Assembly (NCBI RefSeq): GCF_013155295.1 | Contig: NZ_JABJXT010000002.1 | Location: forward strand, 305,434-369,433 | Length of the DNA stretch: 64,000 nucleotides | Reading direction: 5' to 3' | Source: Pseudogemmobacter hezensis | Lineage (GTDB): Bacteria > Pseudomonadota > Alphaproteobacteria > Rhodobacterales > Rhodobacteraceae | Shown: piece after piece, positions 46,704-56,198 of the stretch | Position numbering within the stretch: the stretch's first letter is position 1 | How the letters are laid out: every line of letters starts with the position of its first letter | Position numbers and translations under genes: made by a program | The notes under the pieces: generated by a model | The model's database searches: none | The model's input: only the letters and a program-made list of their open reading frames with translations | What the model was told of the DNA's origin: nothing

Positions 46704-48137
46704 ATGACTGCTCCTAATCCTGCCGCACCCAGAACCCTCTATGACAAGATCTGGGATGATCACGTCGTAGACACCTCTGATGACGGCACCTGCCTGCTTT
46801 ATATCGACCGCCACCTGGTGCATGAGGTCACCAGCCCGCAGGCCTTTGAGGGGCTGCGTATGAGCGGCCGCAAGGTTCGTGCGCCGGAAAAAACCATCGC
46901 CGTGCCCGACCACAACGTGCCGACGACCGAGGGCCGCGAGACCCATATCGACAACGAAGAATCCCGCATTCAGGTGAATGCGCTGGACAAAAACGCCCGC
47001 GAATTCGGCGTGGTCTATTACCCGGTGACCGATGTGCGCCAGGGGATCGTCCATATCGTCGGCCCGGAACAGGGCTGGACGCTGCCGGGCATGACAGTGG
47101 TCTGCGGTGACAGCCATACCGCGACGCATGGCGCCTTTGGCAGCCTTGCACATGGGATCGGCACCTCTGAGGTCGAGCATGTTCTGGCGACGCAGACGCT
47201 GATCCAGAAGAAATCGAAGAATATGAAGGTCGAGATCACCGGCAAGCTGCTGCCGGGCGTGACCGCGAAAGACATCACCCTTGCGGTGATCGGCGAGGCC
47301 GGAACCGCAGGCGGCACCGGCTATGTCATTGAATATTGCGGCGAAGCGATCCGCGATCTGTCAATGGAAGGCCGGATGACGGTCTGCAACATGGCCATCG
47401 AGGGTGGCGCCCGCGCTGGCCTGATCGCGCCCGATGAAAAGACCTTCGCCTATTGCATGGGCCGCCCCCATGCGCCCAAAGGCGCCAAATGGGAGGCCGC
47501 GGTCGCCTATTGGAAGACCCTTTTCACCGACGAGGGCGCGCATTTCGACAAGGTCATCACCATCAAGGGCGAGGATATCGCCCCGGTCGTGACCTGGGGC
47601 ACCAGCCCCGAGGATGTGCTGCCGATCTCTGCCACCGTGCCTTTCGCCACTGACTTCCAGGGCGGCAAGGTCGAGGCGGCACAGCGCTCGATCGACTATA
47701 TGGGCCTGACGCCTGGCATGAAGCTGACCGATGTGAAGGTTGACGCGGTGTTCATCGGGTCCTGCACCAATGGCCGGATTGAAGACCTGCGCGCTGCAGC
47801 CGCGATCCTGAAGGGCAAAAAGCTGGCCCCGGGCGTGCGCGGCATGGTCGTGCCGGGCTCTGGCCTTGTGCGACTGCAGGCCGAGGAAGAGGGCCTGGCA
47901 CAGATCTTCACCGATGCGGGCTTTGAATGGCGTCTGGCCGGGTGCTCGATGTGCCTGGGCATGAACCCCGACCAGCTGGCCCCGGGCGAGCGCTGCGCCG
48001 CCACCTCGAACCGCAATTTCGAGGGCCGGATGGGCCGTGGCGGGCGCACGCATCTGATGTCGCCCGTAATGGCGGCGGCGGCGGCAATTACCGGACACCT
48101 GACCGATATTCGTGATATCATGGCCGAAACCGTCTGA
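46704..48137 (+). CDS. leuC: 3-isopropylmalate dehydratase, large subunit
   Basis: Aconitase-family enzyme that isomerises 2- to 3-isopropylmalate in leucine synthesis. 4Fe-4S cluster cysteines: one in [13 protein letters not shown] and two in [14 protein letters not shown]. Substrate loops [12 protein letters not shown] and [13 protein letters not shown] are intact. The ATG at 46704 gives 477 residues; an earlier in-frame GTG would add three. Confidence 0.97.
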   Translation: MTAPNPAAPRTLYDKIWDDHVVDTSDDGTCLLYIDRHLVHEVTSPQAFEGLRMSGRKVRAPEKTIAVPDHNVPTTEGRETHIDNEESRIQVNALDKNAREFGVVYYPVTDVRQGIVHIVGPEQGWTLPGMTVVCGDSHTATHGAFGSLAHGIGTSEVEHVLATQTLIQKKSKNMKVEITGKLLPGVTAKDITLAVIGEAGTAGGTGYVIEYCGEAIRDLSMEGRMTVCNMAIEGGARAGLIAPDEKTFAYCMGRPHAPKGAKWEAAVAYWKTLFTDEGAHFDKVITIKGEDIAPVVTWGTSPEDVLPISATVPFATDFQGGKVEAAQRSIDYMGLTPGMKLTDVKVDAVFIGSCTNGRIEDLRAAAAILKGKKLAPGVRGMVVPGSGLVRLQAEEEGLAQIFTDAGFEWRLAGCSMCLGMNPDQLAPGERCAATSNRNFEGRMGRGGRTHLMSPVMAAAAAITGHLTDIRDIMAETV

Positions 48138-48165
48138 ATTCACAAAGTCGAAAGGATTACGAGTC

Positions 48166-48687
48166 ATGAAGGGTTCTACCGCCAGCATCGTTGCAGGTGC
48201 GCTTGCATTCATCGCGGGCCTTATCGCGCTTATCTTCCCGCTGCCCGCCTCGCTGGCGGTCACGGTTTTCGTGGGCGTGGCCTTTCTGGTCGCGGGCGCC
48301 CTGGGCCTGTTCGCAGCTTTCAGCGACAGCGAGATGCCCTCGCGCGGCTGGGTGATGCTTTTTGCGCTGATGCAGCTGATCCTGGGCGTCTGGCTGCTGG
48401 CCAATCCGCTGGCAGGCCTGATCTCGCTGACCATCATGGCGGGCGCTTTGTTCTTCGCCACCGGCGTTTTGCGTCTGGTCTGGGCCTTCCGGCTTGGGGT
48501 CAGTGCTGGGCAAAGCTTCTGGGTCCTGATCCTCTCGGCGCTTTTGTCGATCGGCCTTGGTCTTTACGTGCTGTTCTTCCTGCCCGCTGCCAGCGCGATC
48601 CTGCTTGGAACCCTGCTTGCCATCGAACTGATTTCCGTCGGCGTCGCCCTGATTGCGATGGGCGTCGCGCTGAAAAAACTCCAATAG
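48166..48687 (+). CDS. HdeD-family (DUF308) membrane protein between leuC and leuD
   Basis: 173 residues with about six membrane helices (SIVAGALAFIAGLIALIFPL, VTVFVGVAFLVAGALGLFAA and so on), the two-fold repeat typical of HdeD/DUF308. E. coli HdeD is linked to acid resistance at high cell density. It is in line with leuC (28 bp) and leuD (9 bp), so it is co-transcribed with leucine synthesis genes. A metabolic link is not evident. Confidence 0.85.
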   Translation: MKGSTASIVAGALAFIAGLIALIFPLPASLAVTVFVGVAFLVAGALGLFAAFSDSEMPSRGWVMLFALMQLILGVWLLANPLAGLISLTIMAGALFFATGVLRLVWAFRLGVSAGQSFWVLILSALLSIGLGLYVLFFLPAASAILLGTLLAIELISVGVALIAMGVALKKLQ

Positions 48688-48696
48688 GCAATCCCA

Positions 48697-49302
48697 ATGG
48701 ATAAATTCACCACCATCACCGGGATCGCGGCACCAATGCCGCTGGTCAATATCGACACCGATATGATCATCCCAAAGCAGTTTCTGAAGACGATCAAGCG
48801 TTCGGGCCTCGGCGTGAACCTGTTCGACGAGATGCGCTATACGCCCGATGGCAAGGAAATCCCCGATTTCGTGCTGAACCAGCCCGCCTGGCGCGAAAGC
48901 CAGATCATCGTCGCGGGTGACAACTTTGGCTGTGGCTCTTCACGCGAACATGCCCCCTGGGCGCTGCTGGATTTCGGCATCCGCTCTGTGATCTCGACCT
49001 CTTTTGCGGATATTTTCTACAATAACTGCTTCAAGAACGGCATCCTGCCGATCGTGCTGCCGCAAGAGGCGGTCGATCATCTGATGGATGACGCGCGCAA
49101 AGGGGCCAATGCCCGGATCACCGTCGATCTGGAGAACCAGACCGTGACGGCCGCAGATGGCACCGCCTTCGCCTTTGAGGTGGATGCGTTCAAAAAGCAC
49201 TGCCTTCTCAACGGCCTGGACGATATTGGCCTGACGATGGAAAAGGTCTCGGCAATCGACGCCTTTGAAAAGCAGAACGCTGCTGCCCGCCCATGGGCCT
49301 GA
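48697..49302 (+). CDS. leuD: 3-isopropylmalate dehydratase, small subunit
   Basis: Swivel-domain partner of Leu[15 protein letters not shown] near the N-terminus, [15 protein letters not shown] and [14 protein letters not shown] are hallmarks. 201 residues. Followed by a strong terminator. Confidence 0.97.
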   Translation: MDKFTTITGIAAPMPLVNIDTDMIIPKQFLKTIKRSGLGVNLFDEMRYTPDGKEIPDFVLNQPAWRESQIIVAGDNFGCGSSREHAPWALLDFGIRSVISTSFADIFYNNCFKNGILPIVLPQEAVDHLMDDARKGANARITVDLENQTVTAADGTAFAFEVDAFKKHCLLNGLDDIGLTMEKVSAIDAFEKQNAAARPWA

Positions 49303-49347
49303 CCGGGATATAGCCGGGGCGTTACGCCCTGCGAAAGCGACCCTGCG

Positions 49348-49375
49348 GCGCGGCATCATGGATGCCGCGCTTTTT
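49348..49375 (+). terminator. Terminator of the leuC-leuD operon
   Basis: 10-bp GC-rich stem (49348-49357 with 49361-49370) followed by TTTTT. Confidence 0.9.
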
Positions 49376-49488
49376 CATGCGCGCCGTCTGGCCTGACGTA
49401 ATTTTTCTGCCGAATTAACGGATGATTTCCGCTTTTGCTCCATTCTTGCAACATCTCTGCCCTGTTTAGGTCACAGGAGTGCGCTTTG

Positions 49489-50469
49489 ATGCGGATGATC
49501 GTTGCTTCACCGGGCGAAAGAAGGCAAATTTTGGGCAAAATTGAGGCGATCCGCCGCAATGTCGGTGGGATCATGGGAAACAGGAAGCGGCGTCGTATCG
49601 CTTCCGTCCATGTTGAGGATGTGAAGGCAGTGGTCTCACGCATGACCGGCGCATTGGTGCGCGCATTTCTGGTGATGATTCTCATCGCCACGCCCTCGGT
49701 TATTTTGCCGGGGACGGGCCCTGACACCCAACAGATGGTGGCGCTGATTGCGCTGTTTGGCGGCGTGCTGACCTTTGCCGAATATAACGCCGTCTATCCC
49801 AGCCTGATCGAGTTTCGGGATGCGCCGCCCTTTAACCGTGTGCGCTTTCTGGCCCTTTTCCTGACTGTTCTCATCCTGTCGGTCATTGAGGCCGCCAGCA
49901 TCGCCCCCACCTCAATCTCTCGCCTGTTTGAGGCTATCGGCCTTTTGATCGGGCAATCTCTCGACTTTCCCTATTCGCCCGTCCGCCTGGCAACCCTGAT
50001 GATGGCCGAGGGGGCAACCCCCTCAGAGCTGACAGCCGTGCGTACTGCCGCCGGAACCGCCTATATCATCTCACTGATATCACTGGCGTTTTTCGTTGTT
50101 ATCTTCAAGCTGAAGGGCTGGCCGTCGCGCCATAAGGATTTCAACGTCTGGGTCAATCTGCCAACATTCGAGCCGACTGCCGGCGGCGATGTTGTTGACC
50201 GGCTGGAAAGAGACGCGCGCCTTAACCTTTCCTTAGGCTTTTTGCTGCCATTCCTGATCCCGGCGGTGGTTAATCTGGTATCCAGCGGGTTCAGCCCGGT
50301 CACACTGACCTCGCCGCAGACACTGATCTGGACGATGGCAGCATGGGCATTCATTCCGGCCTCACTTCTGATGCGCGGTGTGGCGATGGGCCGGATTGCC
50401 GCGATGATCCGCCAAAGGCGCGTTGCAAATCTGCCGCCAGGCACGCCCGGGATCGTCGCCGCCGCCTGA
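49489..50469 (+). CDS. Unknown multi-spanning membrane protein
   Basis: 326 residues; I do not recognise the family. A basic cytoplasmic N-terminus (RRQILGKIEAIRRN, GNRKRRRIA) is followed by three hydrophobic segments at about 75-170 and two or three more after 210. The motif YPSLIEFRDAPPFNRVRF in the middle looks conserved. The ATG at 49489 has AGGAG nine bases upstream; a later ATG (49573) is also possible. The stop overlaps the putative CTG start of the next gene (CTGA). Confidence 0.65.
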   Translation: MRMIVASPGERRQILGKIEAIRRNVGGIMGNRKRRRIASVHVEDVKAVVSRMTGALVRAFLVMILIATPSVILPGTGPDTQQMVALIALFGGVLTFAEYNAVYPSLIEFRDAPPFNRVRFLALFLTVLILSVIEAASIAPTSISRLFEAIGLLIGQSLDFPYSPVRLATLMMAEGATPSELTAVRTAAGTAYIISLISLAFFVVIFKLKGWPSRHKDFNVWVNLPTFEPTAGGDVVDRLERDARLNLSLGFLLPFLIPAVVNLVSSGFSPVTLTSPQTLIWTMAAWAFIPASLLMRGVAMGRIAAMIRQRRVANLPPGTPGIVAAA

Positions 50470-51581
50470 TCACGCCCCCCCGTGCGGCGGGCTTAAGCCT
50501 GCTGATCTGGATCAGCGCGGGCTTTCTGACGCTGATCGCGCCCGTGGCAAGCGCCGAAGAGGGCAGCCTCAAACTGGTTTTATGGAATATCGGGCTGGAG
50601 CGGAAAGGCCCTGGCCTGCTCTTGCGGGATATCGCCAGCGGCAAGGATGAGCAGACCGAGGCCGCGCTGCGCGTTCTGGCCAGCCTTGATGCCGATGCAA
50701 TCGTGCTGGCGGGCTTTGATTATGATCACGGGCTGATCGCCGCCAATCGCTTTGCCGACCGCCTGGCCGCAGCGGGGCCGGAATATCCCCATCTTTTCGC
50801 CCTGCGGCCCAATCGCGGCATGGCCACGGGGCTGGATCTGGATGGGGATGGTCGTCTGGGCGGGCCCGGCGATGCGCAGGGTTTTGGCTATTTCTCTGGC
50901 CAGTCGGGCATGCTGATCCTGTCCAAACTACCCATAAACCGAGGGGCTGTCCGCGATTTCAGCGCATTTCTCTGGGCCGACTTGCCTGGGGCGCTATGGC
51001 CCTCCACCCTGCCCCCCGCCGCGCGCCAACAGCTGCGCCTGTCCACGACCGGCCATTGGCAGGTGCCGCTGATCCTGCCTGATGGCGGGCGGCTGGATCT
51101 GCTGGCATGGCATGGTGCGCCGCCGGTTTTCGGGGCCGAAGGCGGGGTGAACGCACGCCGAAACCACGATGAAACCGCGTTCTGGATCGCCCTGCTTGAG
51201 GGGCGCCTGCCCGCCCCCGCCCCCGAGACCCCCTATGTGGTCATGGGTATCACAAACCTTGACCCCGAAGATGGAGACGGGCGCAAAGAAGCCATTCGCA
51301 GCCTGATTTCCCATCCAAAGCTGCAAGATCCTGCGCCCCGCAGCAGCTGGCAGCCGCCGGATGAGGCGGGCCATAGGGGGGATACAGCGCTTGATACCGC
51401 GTTTTACAAGCAAACCGGGGGCTTACGGGTCGGCGTCATTTTGCCCGATGCGGGTCTGACGGTGATTGGTGCGGGTGTTTACCGCCCTGCCCCAACGGAT
51501 CCGGCAGCGGCAGATGCGGCCGCCGCCTCGCGCAGTTTTCCGGTCTGGGTCAGGCTGCGCCTGCCTTCGCCTTCCCCGTAA
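50466..51581 (+). CDS. Endonuclease/exonuclease/phosphatase-fold exported protein, probably inactive
   Basis: About 371 residues. N-terminal signal peptide (GLSLLIWISAGFLTLIAPVASA), then the EEP fold: LVLWNIGLERKGPGLLLRDI, TGLDLDGDGRLGGP and QSGMLILSKLPI. Key residues of the superfamily seem changed: the G-D-x-N motif reads GITN, the usual D-Y-V before the end reads GVI, and the final catalytic His region reads SRSFPVW. No ATG fits; a CTG at 50466 overlaps the preceding stop as CTGA and starts right at the signal peptide. The 3' end overlaps the convergent RND gene by 32 bp. May be a decaying gene or a pseudo-enzyme. Confidence 0.65.
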   Translation: MITPPRAAGLSLLIWISAGFLTLIAPVASAEEGSLKLVLWNIGLERKGPGLLLRDIASGKDEQTEAALRVLASLDADAIVLAGFDYDHGLIAANRFADRLAAAGPEYPHLFALRPNRGMATGLDLDGDGRLGGPGDAQGFGYFSGQSGMLILSKLPINRGAVRDFSAFLWADLPGALWPSTLPPAARQQLRLSTTGHWQVPLILPDGGRLDLLAWHGAPPVFGAEGGVNARRNHDETAFWIALLEGRLPAPAPETPYVVMGITNLDPEDGDGRKEAIRSLISHPKLQDPAPRSSWQPPDEAGHRGDTALDTAFYKQTGGLRVGVILPDAGLTVIGAGVYRPAPTDPAAADAAAASRSFPVWVRLRLPSPSP

Positions 51582-54500
51582 CACGCATCACCAGCACATA
51601 AAGCGCGGGCACCATGAAAAGCGCAATCGCGGTCGAGGCGACCATCCCCCCCAACACCCCGATGCCGATGGCATGCTGCGCCGCAGCCCCCGCCCCGCTT
51701 GCCAGCGCCAACGGCAAAACCCCAAGCGCGAAGGCGAAGGATGTCATCAGAATAGGCCGCAGCCGCGCCTCGGCCGCCGCGCGGGTGGCGGCGATCAGCG
51801 CCATCCCCTGCTTTCGTCGCGCCTCGGCAAATTCCACGATCAGGATCGCGTTTCGCGCCGCAAGGCCGATGGTCGTCAGAAGGCCAACCTTGAAATAGAC
51901 GTCATTCGACTGCCCAAAGCCCCAGGCCGCCAGCAACGCCCCAAGGATCCCGACCGGAACCGCCAGCATCACCGAGAACGGCACCGACCAGCTTTCATAA
52001 AGCGCCGCCAGCGCCAGGAACACCACCAGCGCCGACATGGCAAAAAGCAGCGGCGCCTGGTTTCCGGCCAGTTTTTCCTGATAGGACAGGCCGGTCCATG
52101 CAATCGCGTAGCCGCCCGGCATCTCGGCGACGATTTCCTCTAACGCCTCCATCGCGGCCCCGGTCGAGACATCCGCCCCCGGATTGGCCGAGATCGAGAT
52201 CGCCCGCGTGCCGCCATAGCGGTTCAGCGTCGGCGAATTCTCTGACCAGCTTTGCGTCATGAAACTGGCGAAGGGCACCATCTCGCCATCGCGGTTGCGA
52301 GCGTGCCAGGCGTTCACATCCTCGGGCTGCATGCGGTATTCGGCGCGGCCCTGGACGATCACCGGGCGCAGCTCTGTGCCCAGCTCAAAATCATTCACCT
52401 CGCGGCCAGAAAAGATCACCGACAGCATCGAATTGACCTCAGACACCGTCAGCCCCATGGCCCTTGCGCGGCTTTGGTCGACATCAAGGCGCAGGGCCGG
52501 GCGGCGCGAGGGCTCATGCCCGCGGAACCCGGTTGCCACGCCGCGTTCCTGGGCAAGCATTGCCAGCTGCATCGCCACCTCTTCCAGCGCCGCCTGGCCA
52601 TGCCCGGCCTGGTCGATCAGATAGAAGGAAATCCCGGCAGAGCTGCCGACACCCTGGATCGCAGGCGGTTGATTTACTGTGATATTTCCGGCGCGATGGC
52701 CGTTGAACTGTGCGTTCGCAATCCTCTCAAGCCGGGCGGCAGAAAGGCCGGGGCGTTCAGCAAAGGGTTTCAGCCGCACGAACAGCATCGCGGTATTCGG
52801 CCCACCACCACCCCAGACAAAGCCAAGCGCGGTCATCGCGGTGTCAACCGTCGCCCCTTCTTCCCCGGTCAGCCAGGCCGCAACCTCTTCGGTCACCGCC
52901 CGGGTCTGCGCCAGCGTCGCCCCCTCGGCCAGGCGCAGCTGCACCGTCATCATCCCCTGATCCTCTTGCGGCACGAAGGACGAGGGCAGCTGACGAAACA
53001 GCTGGAAAGAGCCCCAGCTGATCGCCACCAGGATCGCCAGAACGACAAAGGGCACCCGCATCGCCTGGGCCGAAATCGCGCCATAGCCCGTCGTCGCCCG
53101 ATCCATCCCGCGATTGAAGACCCGCGCAAACCAGTTGCCGCCACTGTGATCGCGCGGCTTCAGGATCGCAGCGCACATGGCAGGCGACAGGATCAGCGCC
53201 ACCGCCAGCGACAGCACCATGGCCGAGATGATGGTGACCGAGAACTGACGGTAAATCACCCCGGTCGACCCGGTCATGAAGGCCATCGGCAGGAACACCG
53301 AGGACAGCACCAGCACGATGCCGACCAGCGCCGACGAAATCTGCCCCATCGAGCGCCGCGTCGCGGTGACCGTGTCGAGGCCCGGCTCTTCCTCAAGCTG
53401 GCGCTCGACATTTTCGACGACAACGATCGCGTCATCGACCAAAAGGCCGATGGCCAGCACCATGGCAAACATGGTCAGCGTGTTGATCGAATAGCCCAGC
53501 AGCGACAGCACCCCGAATGTGCCCAAAAGCACCACCGGAATGGCGATCACCGGGATGATCGTCGCCCGCCAGCTTTGCAAAAACACCAGAATCACGATGA
53601 AAACCAGCGCCACTGCCTCGGCCAGCGTTTTCCAGACCGTCTGGATCGATTCCTCGATAAAGGGAGAGGTATCAAAGGGATAGGCCACCTCGACCCCTTC
53701 GGGGAAGGCCGGGGCCAGGGCGGCTAGCGTTTCGCGCACCCGTTTCGCCGTTTCGACCGCATTCGCGCCTGTGGCCAGCGTGACCGAGAACCCCGCCGCA
53801 TTGGCCCCGTTGAACAGCGCCGAGCGGCCATAGCTGGTCTGCCCGATCTCTATCTGCGCCACATCGCCCAAAAGCACCTCGGCGCCGCCCGCCTCGACCC
53901 GCAGGCGGATCTGCGCGAACTGATCGACCGAGGAAAGCTGCGTCTGCGAGGACAGCGCGACCGTCAGCTGCTGGCCCGGCACCGCCGGATCGGCCCCCAG
54001 CGAGCCGACCGAGACGGTTGAATTCTGATCGGCAATCGCCGCCGTCACATCGGCCGCGGTGATCTGGAACTCGGCCATTTTCATCGGGTCCAGCCAGACC
54101 CGCATCGCATAGCCCGCCGAGAAACTGTCAACCGCGCCAACGCCGTCGATGCGCAAGACCGCATCTTCCACCAGCTGCGTGGTCAGATCGCCCAGCTGCA
54201 GCGTCGAATAACGGTTGTCGGGCGAGACCAGCGCCCCCACCATCAAAGAGCTTTCGCCCGCCCGCTCGACCTCGGTGCCGCGTTCGCGCACCACCAGCGG
54301 CAGGCCCGATTCCGCCAGCGAGACCTTGTTCTGCACCTGGATCTGCGCTGATTCCGCGGTGACATTGTCGCCAAAAACCAGTTCAACCCGGCTGCGCCCG
54401 GTGGCCGAAGAGCTGGAGGTCATGAACAACAGCCCATCCAGCCCGGTCATCGCATCCTCGATCACCGAAGTGACCGAGTTCTCTGTCGCCTCGGCCGAGG

Positions 54501-54654
54501 CGCCGGGGTAATTCGCGGTGACGCTGATGCGGATCGGGGCGATGTCGGGATATTGTTCTACCGGCAGCGACCAGACCGACCAGCCGCCAAACAGCATGGT
54601 AACGATGGCCAGAACCCAGGCGAAAACCGGGCGGGTGATGAAAAACTGCGCCAT
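51550..54654 (-). CDS. RND-family efflux pump (AcrB/MexB type)
   Basis: 1034 residues, HAE1 type: twelve membrane helices with two large periplasmic loops. Starts FFITRPVFAWVLAIVTMLFG; proton-relay aspartates lie in GLLVDDAIVVVENVER near residue 408; also FVPQEDQGMMTV and PVGILGALLAAW. It exports hydrophobic drugs or toxic compounds with the fusion protein upstream. No outer-membrane TolC-type gene is adjacent, so it must borrow one. It lies 3 bp after the fusion protein gene. Confidence 0.95.
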   Translation of the reverse strand: MAQFFITRPVFAWVLAIVTMLFGGWSVWSLPVEQYPDIAPIRISVTANYPGASAEATENSVTSVIEDAMTGLDGLLFMTSSSSATGRSRVELVFGDNVTAESAQIQVQNKVSLAESGLPLVVRERGTEVERAGESSLMVGALVSPDNRYSTLQLGDLTTQLVEDAVLRIDGVGAVDSFSAGYAMRVWLDPMKMAEFQITAADVTAAIADQNSTVSVGSLGADPAVPGQQLTVALSSQTQLSSVDQFAQIRLRVEAGGAEVLLGDVAQIEIGQTSYGRSALFNGANAAGFSVTLATGANAVETAKRVRETLAALAPAFPEGVEVAYPFDTSPFIEESIQTVWKTLAEAVALVFIVILVFLQSWRATIIPVIAIPVVLLGTFGVLSLLGYSINTLTMFAMVLAIGLLVDDAIVVVENVERQLEEEPGLDTVTATRRSMGQISSALVGIVLVLSSVFLPMAFMTGSTGVIYRQFSVTIISAMVLSLAVALILSPAMCAAILKPRDHSGGNWFARVFNRGMDRATTGYGAISAQAMRVPFVVLAILVAISWGSFQLFRQLPSSFVPQEDQGMMTVQLRLAEGATLAQTRAVTEEVAAWLTGEEGATVDTAMTALGFVWGGGGPNTAMLFVRLKPFAERPGLSAARLERIANAQFNGHRAGNITVNQPPAIQGVGSSAGISFYLIDQAGHGQAALEEVAMQLAMLAQERGVATGFRGHEPSRRPALRLDVDQSRARAMGLTVSEVNSMLSVIFSGREVNDFELGTELRPVIVQGRAEYRMQPEDVNAWHARNRDGEMVPFASFMTQSWSENSPTLNRYGGTRAISISANPGADVSTGAAMEALEEIVAEMPGGYAIAWTGLSYQEKLAGNQAPLLFAMSALVVFLALAALYESWSVPFSVMLAVPVGILGALLAAWGFGQSNDVYFKVGLLTTIGLAARNAILIVEFAEARRKQGMALIAATRAAAEARLRPILMTSFAFALGVLPLALASGAGAAAQHAIGIGVLGGMVASTAIALFMVPALYVLVMRVTGKAKAGAA

Positions 54655-54657
54655 GTT

Positions 54658-55839
54658 TTAATTGCCCGCGCTGCCAGTGGCGGCCTCGGGCAGATCGCGC
54701 ACCACGCCTTCATCGTCGATCGTCACCAGCACCGGGGCAAGCGCCCGCCCCTCACGCAAAGTGCTGATCCCATCCAGCAAAAGCCAGTCGCCCGGCTGCA
54801 GCCCGGCCTGCACCACCCAGGACGAACCAGAGGTGCCAACCTCAGTCAGAAAGCGCTTTTCGGCCTTGCCATCAACGACAACCCAGCCCGACAGCCGGCC
54901 ATCCCGCTCGCGCTGCGTGGCCCGTTGCGGCACCAGGATCGCCTGCTGCTGACCCAGCTCCATCTCGGCACGCACGAACATGCCAGGCGCGATCACCCCG
55001 CCGGGATTGGCCATCTCAAAGCGCAAAACCCGCGTGCCCGTCGAAGAGGACACCGTGGCCGAGGCCGAGAGCAGCCGCGTCTCACCGCTGACCCGCCTGC
55101 CGCCGTCCAGCACGATCTGCAGCTCTGGCGGCTGCAGCACGATCTCGCCGCGCTCGGCCCGCGCCTCGATGGCAAGGCGGCTTTGATAGGGTTCTGACAG
55201 GTCGATCAGCACCGGATCGACCTGCACAATTTCAGCCAGTGGCTGGGCCTGGCCCTGGGTCACCAGATCCCCGACCGAGACCTGCGCCACCCCCACAATC
55301 CCGGTGATCGGGGCGCGGATCGTGGTCCAGTCCAGCTGGGCGCGGGCCAGCTCGGCCCCGGATTGCGCATCGGCAAGGCTGGCGCGGGCCTTCAGAAGAT
55401 CGGTTTCCGCCAGATCCAGCGCCGCCTGGCTGGTCGCGCTGCCCCGCAGGGCGCTGACGCGGCCATAGGCGGTCTCAGCCGATTTCAGATCAGCCTCTGC
55501 CCGGGCAACCGCCGCCTCGGCCGAGGCAAGGGCTGTGCGCCAGGTCAGCGGATCAATGGTGAAAAGCGGCGTGCCCGCCTCTACCCTGGTGCCGGGCGCG
55601 TAAAGGATCGCGGTGATCTCGCCGCCAACGCGGGGGCGCAGCTGGGTCGCGGCCAGGGCAACCGCGCGCCCGGTCAGGGTCTGGCGCACCGGAACCGTGC
55701 TTTCCTCGACCACGATATATCCGGCGGTCACGCCCTGATCGGGGGCCGTCTGCGCCTCTGCCCGCGCGGTCACGCAAAGGCCAAAAGCGGCCAGGGCCAA
55801 CGCGATATTAAGGGGGCGGCGTCGGAATATGGTCAGCAT
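54658..55839 (-). CDS. RND efflux membrane-fusion (periplasmic adaptor) protein
   Basis: 393 residues. Signal peptide (RRRPLNIALALAAFGLCVTA), then the HlyD/AcrA layout: lipoyl half-motif RVGGEITAILYAPGTRVEAG, an alpha-helical hairpin (ALASAEAAVARAEADLKSAE), the second lipoyl half TTIRAPITGIVG, and beta-barrel and proximal domains. Start at 55839. No lipobox Cys, so it may be soluble or anchored otherwise. The divergent region 55840-56198 holds no gene I can support and no TetR-type regulator is nearby. Confidence 0.93.
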   Translation of the reverse strand: MLTIFRRRPLNIALALAAFGLCVTARAEAQTAPDQGVTAGYIVVEESTVPVRQTLTGRAVALAATQLRPRVGGEITAILYAPGTRVEAGTPLFTIDPLTWRTALASAEAAVARAEADLKSAETAYGRVSALRGSATSQAALDLAETDLLKARASLADAQSGAELARAQLDWTTIRAPITGIVGVAQVSVGDLVTQGQAQPLAEIVQVDPVLIDLSEPYQSRLAIEARAERGEIVLQPPELQIVLDGGRRVSGETRLLSASATVSSSTGTRVLRFEMANPGGVIAPGMFVRAEMELGQQQAILVPQRATQRERDGRLSGWVVVDGKAEKRFLTEVGTSGSSWVVQAGLQPGDWLLLDGISTLREGRALAPVLVTIDDEGVVRDLPEAATGSAGN

Positions 55840-56198
55840 GGGTTGAATTTCGCCTCTGCTCTGCCCGTTCGGGTGTTTTTCTCTTTGGGCTCTGCCCCAT
55901 ACTGACACGTAAAAGCGACAGTTTTCCGGCGCAGATTGCCAGGTTTTTTGCATATTGGCGCAGAACACGCCTTTTGCGCCAGGATATTGCCCTCAATCTT
56001 CCCTGCATTGCCCCATCCTGCCAGCAGAACTTTGTCGCAAAGTGGTAAATCCACTGTGAAGGCTGGTGGAAAGGCGGCCCGGTGACGGTCCGCCCCGCGC
56101 CGCCACGCCCCTGCACGGGCAGTCCAGATCGGGCCATTTCATAGGGTCAGATAGCGTTGCATCTGGATTTATTTCCCGCCAGTGCCGATAAGCGCGAT

